NCBI GenBank assembly: GCA_013399695.1
Contig: VXAU01001826.1
Coordinates: forward strand, 858,359-922,358
Length of the DNA stretch: 64,000 nucleotides
Reading direction: 5' to 3'
Origin: Formicarius rufipectus
Lineage: Eukaryota; Chordata; Aves; Passeriformes; Formicariidae
The position numbers were made by a program, and so were the translations under genes. Positions 51,643 through 63,075 of this stretch are shown one piece after another. The notes beneath the pieces were generated by a model. It did no database searches. It was not told the DNA's origin and worked only from the letters and a program-made list of their open reading frames with translations. Numbering within the stretch: position 1 is the stretch's first letter; each line of letters opens with the position of its first letter.

Positions 51643-53644
51643 TCTGCAAGAGGAATGCTCCAAGAATCCTGAATTCATTTCTACTGCTAATAGTCAGTTA
51701 GCATTTCTAGCTACAGCCTGGTGTTGTTTTTAAAACAAGCACTTTGAAGGTGAACTTGACAGATCCACCACATGTACATGAACCAAGGGGATGGAGAGAG
51801 TGTTTGCAACCCTAACTTCAGAAACCATTGTTCAAGAATCTGAAGACTAAACTAATCTCATGTGGGATGTAGCAGAACTGGATCACAGAGAACTACATGA
51901 CATTTTAATTAAATGGAAGAAGAGTAAGAACAAAGAACATGTCACTGGGAAAAGCTGAGGAAACAAAGACATTGCCTACAGTAAATAAAAACATATTTAA
52001 ATAAATACTTTCTTCACATAAAAGTACTAGAAAGTACTGGCTTTCCTTTTCATTCCAGCTTTTCTTTCTCAACAGTTACTTTGCTGAGGATTTGTATGCC
52101 TGTGCCTTAAGGCAGCACCACCTGCCTGTGGAGGAAGGCTACCTGCCACCTTAGTCAGCCAGAGACCCCAAGGGTTGGCAAGGGGCTTAGTTGGCCCTTT
52201 ACCTGTGTAAAGTCCTTTCACTCAACCCTAGCATGTATTTTATTAGAAAGTTCCAAAAACTGAAACAGGCTGTTCATTAAAGAACTCAACACATTGCTAA
52301 CTACAAATGAAGGGTAAGACTTTGCCAAATATCTGCACCAGACTAAAATTGTCTTTTTTAAAGCCAAGGGGAGCTTACCCTTGACCTTGACAGGAGAAAG
52401 GTTGAGTGAGCTCAGGTTAACAATGAGTACTTCTGAAAATCCCAAGCAAGGTGGTGAAACACTAAGATTAAGAAGGCTGACAGAAGAAGTGGTGCACTAA
52501 TGTTGATTTATTGACCTTGATCCAATGCATTAATGCTTATTTCCTGCACACTTAAACCCTGCAACATAAATCAAATCGGCTCCTTCTCTAAATGTAAATT
52601 GGAAGAAACATTGAAGCTTCACTTCAGTTCGCAGCAGAGGTGTTCATCAAAACCTGTGTACATCTCCTTGCTGATATAAGACGTTTTCTCATTTACAAGA
52701 ATGAATTACTCAGTTACAAGTTTTCTCTTTTACTCTGATAGTGTATAATATGTGTGTATAATAAGTGTAAATGATAGCCATAAGGGCCATTAATTAATAT
52801 CAATAATACTATTCACTGACAAAGCAAGAGCAAGAAGAAAACTTACAAAGAAAATCTGACTGAATACTGGAACAATGGTCTAATGGGGAAAAGAAGCAAC
52901 AAGATTGGTTTTCTCTTTATACAGACAACTGCCAAGTAGATAAAAATTGGCTTTAAAAGTCTTGTATACAAAACCACAAATCTTGTAACAAGATAAACCA
53001 TATCACTCTGAGGTAACAAGTGATACTTGGGTGCTCCAGTCCTCATTCTCATAAGCACATATATGACTGCGAACAGAGCTGGAAGGGAAATTTAGTTGCA
53101 CATGGCAGTGCAGGGGTGGCTTCAAGATATAGTAGCCATGTGTAATTAACTGTATCCTGGAGAAACCTCCTGACCTTTGCCATACAAGTGACATTTCCTG
53201 GTGAGAAGTAACTCACGCCACTGCTGATATTCTCAGTTTACAGGCAAAAGGAGTGCAGAGTCTTAACTACCAATAACTTTCCAGCTGTGGAAATTATTTT
53301 TCTTTGAAGGTCAAGACATGCTGCCATGTTACTGCAGGGAAGACAGCATAGCACCCATTCCTTCACCAGCGCACTCTGGTCAACAGCAGTGTGGCCTCTG
53401 ACGTCACTTGAGTCAGATTTTCACTGAGAAACACTATTTAACATTTTTACTGACTTTTGGTGGCTATGAAGGCTCCCCAACACAGATAAGTTAAGGTGAA
53501 TGTGTTGTCTGCTTGGCTGGTTAGTTTTTTTGTTAGTTGTTTTGGGTTTTTTTTGCATTTTGTTTGTTTGTTTTAGATAACATTCCTAGACTTAATTTAT
53601 GAAAGACAATCATCCTCATGCAATGGAAATAAAAAAAATTAAAC
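51643..53644. other. Intronic sequence, no feature recognised
   Basis: About 2 kb of unique-looking sequence. It ends in a GTTT-rich simple stretch at about 53525-53575. Confidence 0.5.
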
Positions 53645-55740
53645 AGATATTTTCAGGTGGCCATCTAGCCCAACCTCCTGCTCAAAGTAAGGCCAGTTTC
53701 AAAGTCTGATCAGGTTGCTCAAGGACTTGTACTGTTGAGTGTTGACTGCCTCCAAGGATCTGAGATGGAGCCCCTTTGAGCAACCCATTTTAGTTTGCAA
53801 ACTCTCATGGCCAGTGCTTAACCTGTCTTGTGACATTTTTTAATTATAGTTAATCAGACTTTTCCTCACTACAACTTGTGGCTGCCACTTCTTTTCCTTT
53901 CGCAGCCCACGTGTAGGAAGTGTCTGACTCTACCTTCTCTGGGTCTATTAGGCCTTCTCTCCTCCAAGGATAAACTCAGTTGTCTCAGCCCATCCCTGTA
54001 GTTCATGTTAAACTAACCACTGTAGTGATGCTCCACAGGACTCTCTAGTTTGTCAATCTTTCCCTTGTACTAGTGGCATAAAGCTAGACACAGTATTTTA
54101 AATACAGCCTTGTATTTAAGTACTAGAGTATTTAGAGTACTACTGTATTTAACACTAGAGTATCAAGTACAGGGGAATAATCACTTCCTTCAGTCTGCCT
54201 GGTGGCTTTTCTCTTGCTTTTGGAGTCTTGTGTGTGGTTAGTCTTCATATCATATTTGCTTTTTATCAAGACACTCAGCTTCTTTTTTGCAGATTTGCAA
54301 CTGGTCATTCAGTGCCCATCTTGCGTTATTTTGTGTGAATTTTTTATCCCAAAAATACAATTCCTTCTCCTGAATCTCATGAGGTTCTTGCTAGGATCCC
54401 TCTGAGAGGCAGTCCCACTCTTCTGTATCAAACTATCCCCAGGGTCTGGAGCCATCCTGCCTTTGTCTTAATTCACTTACAAACTTTCTGCAGATATAGT
54501 CCTCCCATCACCCAGGTCACTGACAAATGGGCTAAACAGAATTGGTCCCACTGTCAGCCCTAAGGGAACATAACTCCTCATTAGCCACCGGTTAGATGGA
54601 CATCGAACCATTGACCACTGTCCTTTGAGACTGGTGTTCCGACCTTTCTTTCAACCACTGTGCAGTTCACCCATCAGTCCATACCTTCCCAGCTAGCCAC
54701 AACAATGCTATGACACTGTGCTGAAAGCCTTGCTGAAGTCAATTATACAAAATCTGCTACTATCATCCACAGAGGCACACATTTTATGATAGAAGACAAG
54801 AATCAAGTTGGTTAAGCTTTATTGTATTTTGTGTGTTTGGCTTACCATAGCCTACCAAACATGACAGACAACAGCCTCTAAAAGACCTAGTCTGGCTCCC
54901 TCACTACTCAGAGAAATCCATCCAGCTCCATGGATGTTTGTATGTCCACTCAGGTAGTTACTAACTCAGTTCCACTATAAACAGCATCTCCGTCACCCGA
55001 AGTCCACTACCAGACACAGAGATCTGAGCCATCTGAGAGCAGATTTTGCATATGAAGACCCAGCCTTTTCCGTGCCCTTCTTCAGTGGTTACCTTAGTTT
55101 TCCTTCCAAAGCCAAGGTACCCAACTTGTCCTTCTTATCTTTGAATAGTTTAAAACTCAAATGAGTTTTGCCCTTTGTAACTCTATCCTTAAAAGTCCAC
55201 AGAATGCTTTTATATTGCTCCTGGGTAGCCTATTCTCACTTTCACCTCCTAGACAATTCCTTTTTGAATTTGAACTAGGCTGGAACTTCAGCTGAACTGG
55301 CTTCCTGCCATGCTTGTTACTTTTCCTTCACAAAGGAATGGACCATTTTTGTGCTTTGAAGAGGTTTTCCTTTAGGATCAGTCATGTCTGCTAGGTGTTT
55401 TTGCCCTTCAGAACTGTCTTCTACACCATACCATCAACCAGTTTCATGAACATGCAACAGTCCAAAATGTTTACACTTCTACTTGTTTTCCTCTCTTCTC
55501 TGCCTTAAACTTCAGCACTGCAAGGTAACTGCAGTCAAGACTGACATTAACAAACACATTCCTAAACACTTGTTCCTTGTTTGTGAGTCGAAAGGCCAGC
55601 AGAGTACCTCCTTTACACTGCTCATCAAGGAAATTCATCAAGAAATTACCTTCTGCATTCCAGAAGTCTCCTGTCATATTACATTAAACACCATGGTTGT
55701 TAATAGTTTCCCTGAGATCCAGGACCTCCAAAAGCAGCAC
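53645..55740 (-). mobile_element. Old CR1 LINE fragment, about 2.1 kb
   Basis: Reverse-complement CR1 sequence appears in order: CATCTAGCCCAACCTCCTGC, TGCTCAAGGACTTGTACTG, the 'sequential' CR1 stretches around 54000-54200, AGTCAATTATACAAAATC-type sequence near 54740, CAAGTTGGTTAAGC near 54805, and TTGTTTGTGAGTCGAAAGGC near 55575. These follow the normal order from CR1 3' end into ORF2 read backwards. Many substitutions and indels indicate an ancient copy. The boundaries, and whether this is one copy or two, are approximate. Confidence 0.7.
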
Positions 55741-55757
55741 TCCTTTAAGGAGACTTC

Positions 55758-56110
55758 ATAGGATCATAGGGAAATTTGGGTTGCAAGAGACCTCATGAGG
55801 TCTCAAGTTCAATCTTCTGTTCAAAGAAGGATGATCTTTGAGATCAGCCAAGTCTTGAAAACCTCAAAGGCTGACGACTAATAGTCCTGTCTGCTTCCTT
55901 AACTCCACTTCTTGACTACCCTTATGATGAATACTCTCCTTATAATGAGTCAGAACTCTCCATTTCAACTAACATGCTTCACCTCATTTTCCCATCATGC
56001 ACTGCTGTGTAGAGCCTACCCCTGTCTCATATGAATATCCTCTTTGTAGGAACTGGAAAACTGCTATCTTCCCTTCTACAGGCTCGACCTCCTTTTGATC
56101 AGGAAGACTT
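55758..56110 (-). mobile_element. Second CR1 LINE 3' fragment abutting the older one
   Basis: A new CR1 3' terminus begins at CATAGGATCATAGGG. It continues with TTGGGTTGCAAGAGACCTC, TTGAAAACCTC, GACTACCCTTATGATGAATAC and ATGAATATCCTCTTTGTAGG. It lies directly next to ORF2-like CR1 sequence in the same orientation. It is degenerate and noncoding, and the far end is approximate. Confidence 0.7.
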
Positions 56111-59100
56111 GCTAAAGGTGCGACCATAATGTCTCTCTTAGTGAGCTCCCTTCTGATCCTAACCCAGGTTTTTGACCAGTGTATTGCCCAGGCAACAGCA
56201 CAGGTCTGACACTCAAGACACTCCTTTGAAGAGGCTGGAATGGCATCCTTGAACCTAAGAACCCAAGAGGCCATGCACTATGGCACTGTGGTTGTGTGAA
56301 CGATCCTGCCATGACTCTGCAAATTCAATGACATCACAATGCTGCAACCTGCTGGTAAAGACACTTTTGCCCCACACTGTTGAGTTAATCCCACCTGTTC
56401 CTAGCAGTCTCCATTCCTTGAAAATTGTCCTATGCTCATGGAGTCCAAAGTGCTGCTAGAACACCAGGTACACAGACATGTGAATATTCAGGATGAATCC
56501 ACCACTGCCCAGGTTCTTCCCTTCATTCGAAGGATGGAGAACTGTGGAGGCTCCATCCCTTCAACACGGGGCCACTAAGCCCCATTGTCATCCTTGATCT
56601 GGTGAAGTATTATTACCACCTACATGAGAGAGGAGAAAAGTCTGGTGATTGGCCAGGTCTTGGCAACCTCTGTGATATCCTGGATCCAGTTCCTGGGAAG
56701 TAAGCAAACTTTGGAAGTCATCAGGTCTGGTCAGCAGATGGATGCCTCCACTTCCAACACCCGGGAGACTCCAATCCCAATTACCCATTGCTTCCTCTTA
56801 GGGGCACTGGTTAAAAGTAGTTGATGAGACATGGCTGGTCTAAACACTTCTCCTGCCAGAACTTATTTCTCCTCTCCTGTTTCCAGGGTCTATACATTTT
56901 ATTAAATCTATATTATTGTTAACCTCACATATTTGTGTTACTGAGGATGACAGCAAATATGGGGTTATATTTTCATTAACTTACCTGAGATAAACTATCT
57001 GAGGCTGGAAACACTACAGTTCCTAACAGTGATTCTTAAGATTCAGGCTTCTCAAAGGAAAAACATAAGATGTAAGCAGCATAAAGTCTAACATCTATAC
57101 ACACACCAAACTAAAATAAATACACAGAATGCTCCACAGAACTAGGGAATTTGATTTTACTTGTCCATGTCATGATGCTGCATACTGTTAATATTGACCG
57201 TCTGCACAAACCTTTAATGCCAGACTTCACAGATCTCATTGCAGTCAGGAACACAGCCAAAGCTGTAAATGTAACACCTGATTTTCAGGGAAGATGGGAA
57301 TGTGGAAAAGAGTTTGGGAAATTCTCCTACAAGAATGCCTTTGAATCTCTCCAGATAACCAGAGAACATTTTCTATAGCCTCCAGGCACAAGGATGTGGC
57401 ACACGGGCAATCCTGCATCTCCAGGTCAACCTAGCACAGCCAAAGCTGCTAAGCCCATCACTTTCCTTTAGATATACATGGGAGGAAACTCCCCCTTCTG
57501 CCACTGGACTATACAAGAGAGGGGAGGGAAAGAAAAAGACAAAAAACCCACCATCTTCTGTCCACCATGTTAGAGAAAGGAAAGGGATTCATCAATTGCT
57601 CTCCTATGTGACAACCAAATGGAAAAGGCAAAAAATGAGGTTGCATCCTCACCATATTAGACAGGAGAGGAAGCAGGACAGAAAGAGGGCCACAAGTACC
57701 CAATTAAAGGTAGGAAGACATACTAAAATTTCCCATTTCCTAATGCTTTTGCATTTGAATCCAAATTCTTAGAAACTCACAACCCAGCTGTGGTAAAAGG
57801 ACTTTGGGAAACCTGGGAGGGGATGGAAGGATGTCTGGTTTTTTCAGCATATGTGCATGTTTCAGTTTGTTTTCTATTTGCATCCTTTATCCAAAGTGTT
57901 ACACAACATGAAGCTTTATATAGCTTTAGGAAAACACGTACTCCCCACATAACCAGGGAAAAACCTCAACCACACAAAAATCTGCTCAAATCAAAAAACC
58001 TCACCTATGTCTAACAGGATCCTAATGTTGACTAGGTACCACAACAACAAAATTACGCAGTAGAAAATATGTGTTCAGTTGTGAGAGCACAGGTTTTCCA
58101 TGGCAATTCTGTGTAACTCCATGCCCTAAAATCACTAATATTTGCCAGATAACAGCAGCTGCTATGGGATTCTTTTGGCAAAGACCATATCTCAGACTTT
58201 TTTCTTTCTCAGTATGCTGCAATCTTCTGTGGAATGGCAAAATCATTTATACTACAAAGAGGTGCAGTCCTAACACTTAGAAGTAAATTATTTTATAGCA
58301 TGTGTTTTATGGAGAGAAATGTAATACTTTGCCTGAGAAATTCCCGAGCAGACAGAGATTAGAAAAACATTCTGATAAACAAATGCCATCAAAGCTTATA
58401 TATTTTTTTTAATTCAGTGCAAAAAATATTGGGTAACTGTTTTCTGTTCCTAGAAAGAAGGGAATTCTACTGCCAACAGCTGTAGTTTTTCATAGGAATT
58501 ATAAGACTATGTTGAAGATTTATGTTCCTGACAAAGGCATAAAGTTATCCAAACTAGGGCAGCAAAAAAAAGGAATAGTCTTTTCCCAATGAAAGCGACC
58601 CACATTACTTTTGTTAACTCTTACTGTGGCAGGAGTTTGGATCTTCAAAACCAGGAACTCATGCTGTGGTTGATGTTTATAATGATAAAGTCTTGCAATG
58701 CCACTCTGCACAGAGTGAACTGGTTTATCACAGCTTATTATAAAAGCAAGGAAGATACCCTATCCACATTAAATCAATTAAAGTCACAGATACCTCCAAA
58801 AGCACATAACTTTAAATTTCCTGCTTGAGATTTTTGAGTTTTACAACAATGCTTTCCCTACCTTACAATAAGGTTTCCCTAAGGCTGTGGCCATCTATCA
58901 GATACATAGGAGAGAGGAGAAAGGTGATCCTAGGCAAAAGACTGTCCAGTGCATAAAGTAAACAAGCAAGGGGAAGGAATCTTGGGTCTCTTTGCTGCAG
59001 TTTTACAGACGCAAGTGGGACTACCTGCCTGCACATCACTCTCCTGATTCTCATGGAAAAAGTATTCCTCATGCTCTGGAAGATTAAGATCTTTTGGTTT

Positions 59101-60196
59101 CCTTGAAACTACATCAGGTAACAGGATATAGAACTACTAAGTCAACAGACATTCAACAATAAAACTCAGGATATCAGAGATTTTAAAGTTCATTTATTTG
59201 CACGCAGTGAAATGGGATTGAATCCTGGGCAGGTTTACACTTCCACTCTATGCTGTTCCATGAACACCTCACCAAGTTACACAACTTGGGAATAAATAAA
59301 TCCATTGCGTTGAAAGAATTTGCTCAAAGACTCACGATGAGTCAGTGGCAGTGTCTTGCTAAGGTCCCAGGCTTAGACTTGAATTTTGTAGCTGCTCAGT
59401 TCAACACACCATATTTACACAACATCAACAAAAATATTTTTATTTCTGACCTTCTGAAATTGCTGCTTGTTTGGTTTGTTGTTTTGGGTTTGATTCTTAC
59501 TAGAGCAAGAAAATAAATTAAAAGTTTCTAAGTAATTACAGGGTTTTCTTTTAACTAGGAGCCAACAAAATATACTTATCAGCTGAAGCAAAGATAGAAA
59601 GCCTGATCTCTTTGAACAAAATACAAAATAACCCTAAAAATCAACATGCACATACCAGGTTTAGGTTCAGATAGAGATAATCTAATAGTCCACTAAATTA
59701 CTGACTTTAAAAATCCTCCATGTAGTCATTGTGAAGCAAAGGACTAAAACAGAGCCTTCCTTCAAGGATCAACTTAATACCAGTCCTTAGTCTTGCAAAG
59801 GATCTGTAAAAACTGAGGATATTTTGCTGGAGTTAACAGAATTTTAATTAAGCACAAACGAGTGCACAGCAAGCATTCAATTTCAATAGTACATATGATT
59901 CAAAGGGGGAAAAAAGGATTTAAAAAACTGGGACCATAAAACCTACTTCAATTTTTTAAATTTCAGGGTCTAAAAAAAGGTAGCGTGCATGTGATAGGCT
60001 TTTTTCACCACAAATGGATTCTTTAAAACAAACTGCCATTGACAAACAACCATTTATAAGAATGGTTTCCAATAAGGCAGAAGTTACCTATCATGGCACT
60101 ATAGAACACATTTCATTTTAAACATGGTTCTAGTTTTATTAGAGCAATGGTTTTTTCCATGCTTAAGGCTAAGCATATGCTCCTGTACTCTGCCCG
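56111..60196. other. Intronic sequence, part possibly repeat-derived
   Basis: 56.1-56.8 kb has a composition and phrasing reminiscent of a decayed interspersed repeat (for example around 56620-56790), but I cannot name the family. The rest to 60.2 kb is AT-rich intron with no recognised feature. Confidence 0.4.
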
Positions 60197-60892
60197 TGTC
60201 CTGGTTATAGTAGCCAGGGTCAGTTTGACACTGTGTGGGTGTGTATTCTAAGCCCTCTATGTCATTTTCTCCTGAACAGCTCACAATGGCCCAATTGTAA
60301 CAGCTGCCCAGGGCACACCCAACCACTCACGCTACAAACTGGGTGTTTAGGAACTTCTGTGGGATAAGGAAGTTTTCCTGCCTTCACACCCACCTGAGGG
60401 GTCATGTCTGCTAAGGGGCCATTAGGGATGCCAAAAATATGCCATTGTTCACCTCACAGAGTAAATCACCCATTTTGAAATTCTCCACCCTGGGGGAGAG
60501 ACTGGGTGTTCCCATCTGAGACCAAGCAGATATTGCCCAAGCAACTTGGAGTTTTGGGACTGGGATCTCTCTTCATATCCAGAGGAGGAGCGGAGCCTCA
60601 ACTGGACTGAGACTGCCACCGGACTGCAACCATCATTTTCACCAGCAGGTTTCTTCCTTTCTTCTTACTTTGAATTCAGGGGGGCCACGTGGTGTTCAGC
60701 ACAGGGGTTGGTGAGCTCCATTCTGCTCATGCCCCGCTGTGCTCGCCTGTACATTTGTTTTTTGTGGCACAAACGAATTTTTCCTTCTGTATCAGTGTAT
60801 TTTGTGATCTTTTATTAAATTGTTATTCTGACTTGCAATCCCATTCTGAGTTGGATTGATTTCTCCTGCTGGTTTAACTCTAAACCAGGACA
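60197..60892 (+). mobile_element. Solo ERV LTR (plus), same family as 47078-47770
   Basis: The LTR is 696 bp. It starts TGTCCTGGTTATAG and ends CTAAACCAGGACA, with perfect 10-bp inverted termini (TGTCCTGGTT / AACCAGGACA). The sequence matches the minus-strand copy at 47.1 kb along its whole length, very closely in the centre and with more changes in the first 110 bp. An ATTAAA signal lies near 60814. The flanks GCCCG and GTCAG do not form an exact TSD. Inside, a 90-codon frame (60546-60818) parallels the one in the other copy. No proviral genes adjoin it. Confidence 0.92.
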
Positions 60893-62769
60893 GTCAGGAC
60901 AAAAGCTTCCAAGTTTGTTGTTAGAAAGCAAAGCGAAGCTTTTAACCCAAACCACATTTTCTTGCATGTAATCAGCACTGATGATGTCACCATGGTTTCC
61001 AAGTCATTGCAGGGTGCACTCAGCGTTTATTAGGGCACACACGGAGCTCTTTCTTCGGTTTCTAAAGAATACGCCTAAATATTAAAACAAATGTAGCTAC
61101 CTGCCTCTTATCCTGTCCTTACACTCTGGATTGCCACAATAAAAATAACAGTAACCTTTGATCTAATCTGGAAGTATTTTCTAATATATACACAAAATTT
61201 AGCAATAGGATTATCAAGTAGAATCAGCCCACTCGAAACCAGAGAACCCAATATGCATAAATCCAGCACCTTAGTCACAAGAGATCGAGAACACAAAGAA
61301 GCAATTCACAGAACAATCAAAAGAACAAAAATTGGTCACAATTTTTCCAGTCACACACTACACTGTCCCTGACTACACTTCATGACTGTGGGTTTCTGGA
61401 ACTGTAAGGATTATTCAATAGCTTAAGCATCAATTATCAAAGGAAGAAGCTGTTTTTTAAGGCAAATAAAGAACATCAGCATGACAGGATTTGCTGTAAG
61501 TGAGCAAGGTCTTTTCCGAAACACTCAATGCCTTGGTTTGCATCGTGATGAGAACTTAAAGTGTTTACCCCTGTAGGCAGAATAGGACATATTTTCCAGT
61601 TTTTGAAAATTTACTCATTTCCAAGCTCACGCACAGCAACCTCCACAGAGACCAACAGAATGATAGGCTGTCACAATTATTCTGTTAAAAGTGTCCTAAA
61701 GTAAGATTGTCTTGAATTTGTCCCAGCAGATCTTGACAAAATGTTCTTGAACGTGCAGCTGAGATGCAGGTGCACAGGATGGTCAGTGGGTCCTAGTTAC
61801 CCACCTTCACAGGCTTTCAATCTCACACAAAGTACACTGACTCTGGAAAAATCACGTCATGTGCATCAAAACATGTATGACCAAACTCAAGTGGGGAGTA
61901 AAGCAGGAGATGGAGGGCTTGGAGAATGATTAATCAGATTGCTTGAAAAGGATGTTGCCAATTGAGGACTACTTCACTATCTCGCTAGTAGCATAAGGTT
62001 AGCAGTCAGTGCATGCTGACAGACTCTGCAACAAGAAATGTGCATGTTAAGCAGTTGTCTTTACTTCAAAACAGCTCAGCCAATTGCATGCACGGATTGG
62101 TAAAGAAATCACTTCTGAACAAACATCAAGTCCATAAAACTAGTTTTAGAAGTACATTTAAATGCCAAAGATTTTACTAAATAAGATTATATAACACCCA
62201 CTAAATCAGTTAGATCCTACATTTGTTTTAAAAATAAGTAGTGGCTAGTAATATTGAAAGTAATGATCCAGTTATTTTCACTCCTGTAAATATAATAAAC
62301 TAAATAAATCTAAATTAGCATATGGTACTAAATCAAAATGACAGTAAAATCATAATAAAAGTAAATAAAAACTCTGTCAATATAAATGATCTAGAAATAA
62401 ACCACTGTAAAACATAGATAAACCAAACAATAATCAGGTATGGATGGTAAAGAGAGTGTTCTGCAGATAGTCTGAACTATTTTTTATAGTCCACTCCCTT
62501 TGAGGTAATGGATTACGGGTCCTCCTATATCCCAACCTCTCCCAGGGCAGCCCCTCCTCCTGCCTCCTTGTCTTCTGAAACTCAGCCCTGGTCACACCCC
62601 AAACTTTGCAGTACTTCCTGGTGTTTGACTGGCTTCCAGGAAATTCAGGCTGTTCCCTTTTCTTGGTATCATGCATCTACACAATGCATAACGAAATTAC
62701 TGGTACATTCAATACTTTTAAAATTACATCTTGAGAACAAGCTTCAAAATACCAGCAGCAACAACTTAC
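60893..62769. other. Intronic sequence adjoining the CRADD exon
   Basis: About 1.9 kb, AT-rich (62.1-62.45 kb especially). No other exon or named repeat was recognised. The plus-strand frame at 62508-62945 is antisense to the CRADD exon and is not a gene. Confidence 0.6.
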
Positions 62770-63067
62770 CTGAAGGATCTTGTACTGTCATTTCCTTATG
62801 CTTCATTCTCAGCTTGTCTTTAACCCATGGGAACTCCTGTAAGGAATCCAAAAACACTTCAAAAGCTCTGGGTCCTCTGGTGGGAAGAATATCAAGGAGC
62901 ATCATGGTTTTCCTTTGGCTAGTGGTTTGGGCTTTTATTTCTTGAACATGAGCATCTGTAAGAATCCCTTCTTGGTAGAGATACTGAATAACAAGTCCAT
63001 CCACCAGCACCTCTGTGCAGAGTTCCACACGCAGGGAGCGTAAAAGCTGCTTGTCTCTGGCATCCAT
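62770..63067 (-). CDS. CRADD: CRADD (RAIDD) first coding exon, CARD domain
   Basis: This exon encodes the N-terminal CARD of CRADD/RAIDD, a cytosolic and nuclear adaptor. In the known family its CARD binds the caspase-2 prodomain and its C-terminal death domain binds PIDD1, forming the PIDDosome that activates caspase-2. The reading frame gives 99 complete codons plus one base, beginning MDARDKQLLRSLRVEL and containing QYLYQEGIL, KTMMLLDILPTRGPRAF and DSLQEFPWV, which I recognise as close to human CRADD with no gaps. The CARD fills roughly residues 1-90. Translation starts at the ATG at 63067-63065, 8 nt inside the exon, with G at +4 and C at -3. The exon ends in a phase-1 donor (CAG/GTAAGT on the minus strand), leaving a glycine codon split. 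The full protein is about 199 residues, so this is roughly half. The death-domain exon was not seen in the window and should lie beyond its left edge. No frameshift or stop is visible. The paralogous CARD adaptors are much less similar, so I am confident of the name. Confidence 0.95.
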
Positions 63068-63075
63068 CTGGCAAC
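62770..63075 (-). other. CRADD: CRADD exon with splice acceptor and donor
   Basis: These are the full exon boundaries read on the minus strand. The acceptor is a pyrimidine-rich tract ending TTTCAG just upstream of 63075. It is followed by 8 nt of 5'UTR (GTTGCCAG) and then the ATG. The donor is CAG at 62772-62770 followed by GTAAGT at 62769-62764, a near-consensus site. The acceptor just before the ATG implies at least one noncoding 5' exon upstream (higher coordinates), consistent with the family's gene structure. Confidence 0.9.

Larger units (their letters stand above)
1..62769 (-). other. CRADD: Long intron of CRADD (between CARD and death-domain exons)
   Basis: Everything left of the exon donor is intron of a minus-strand gene unless another gene is nested here. 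No second CRADD exon, no other recognisable protein family and no long uninterrupted reading frame was seen in about 62.8 kb. In mammals the corresponding CRADD intron is known to be very long. The content is AT-rich unique sequence with scattered CR1 fragments, solo LTRs and microsatellites, listed separately. The intron assignment is an inference from the exon's orientation. Confidence 0.8.

Noticed and set aside
47078..60892. The two related LTRs as the ends of a single provirus
   Set aside because: They are in opposite orientation, one has its own complete TSD, and no gag, pol or env sequence lies between them.
62508..62945. 145-codon plus-strand frame overlapping the CRADD exon
   Set aside because: Antisense shadow of the conserved CARD exon; no matching protein family.
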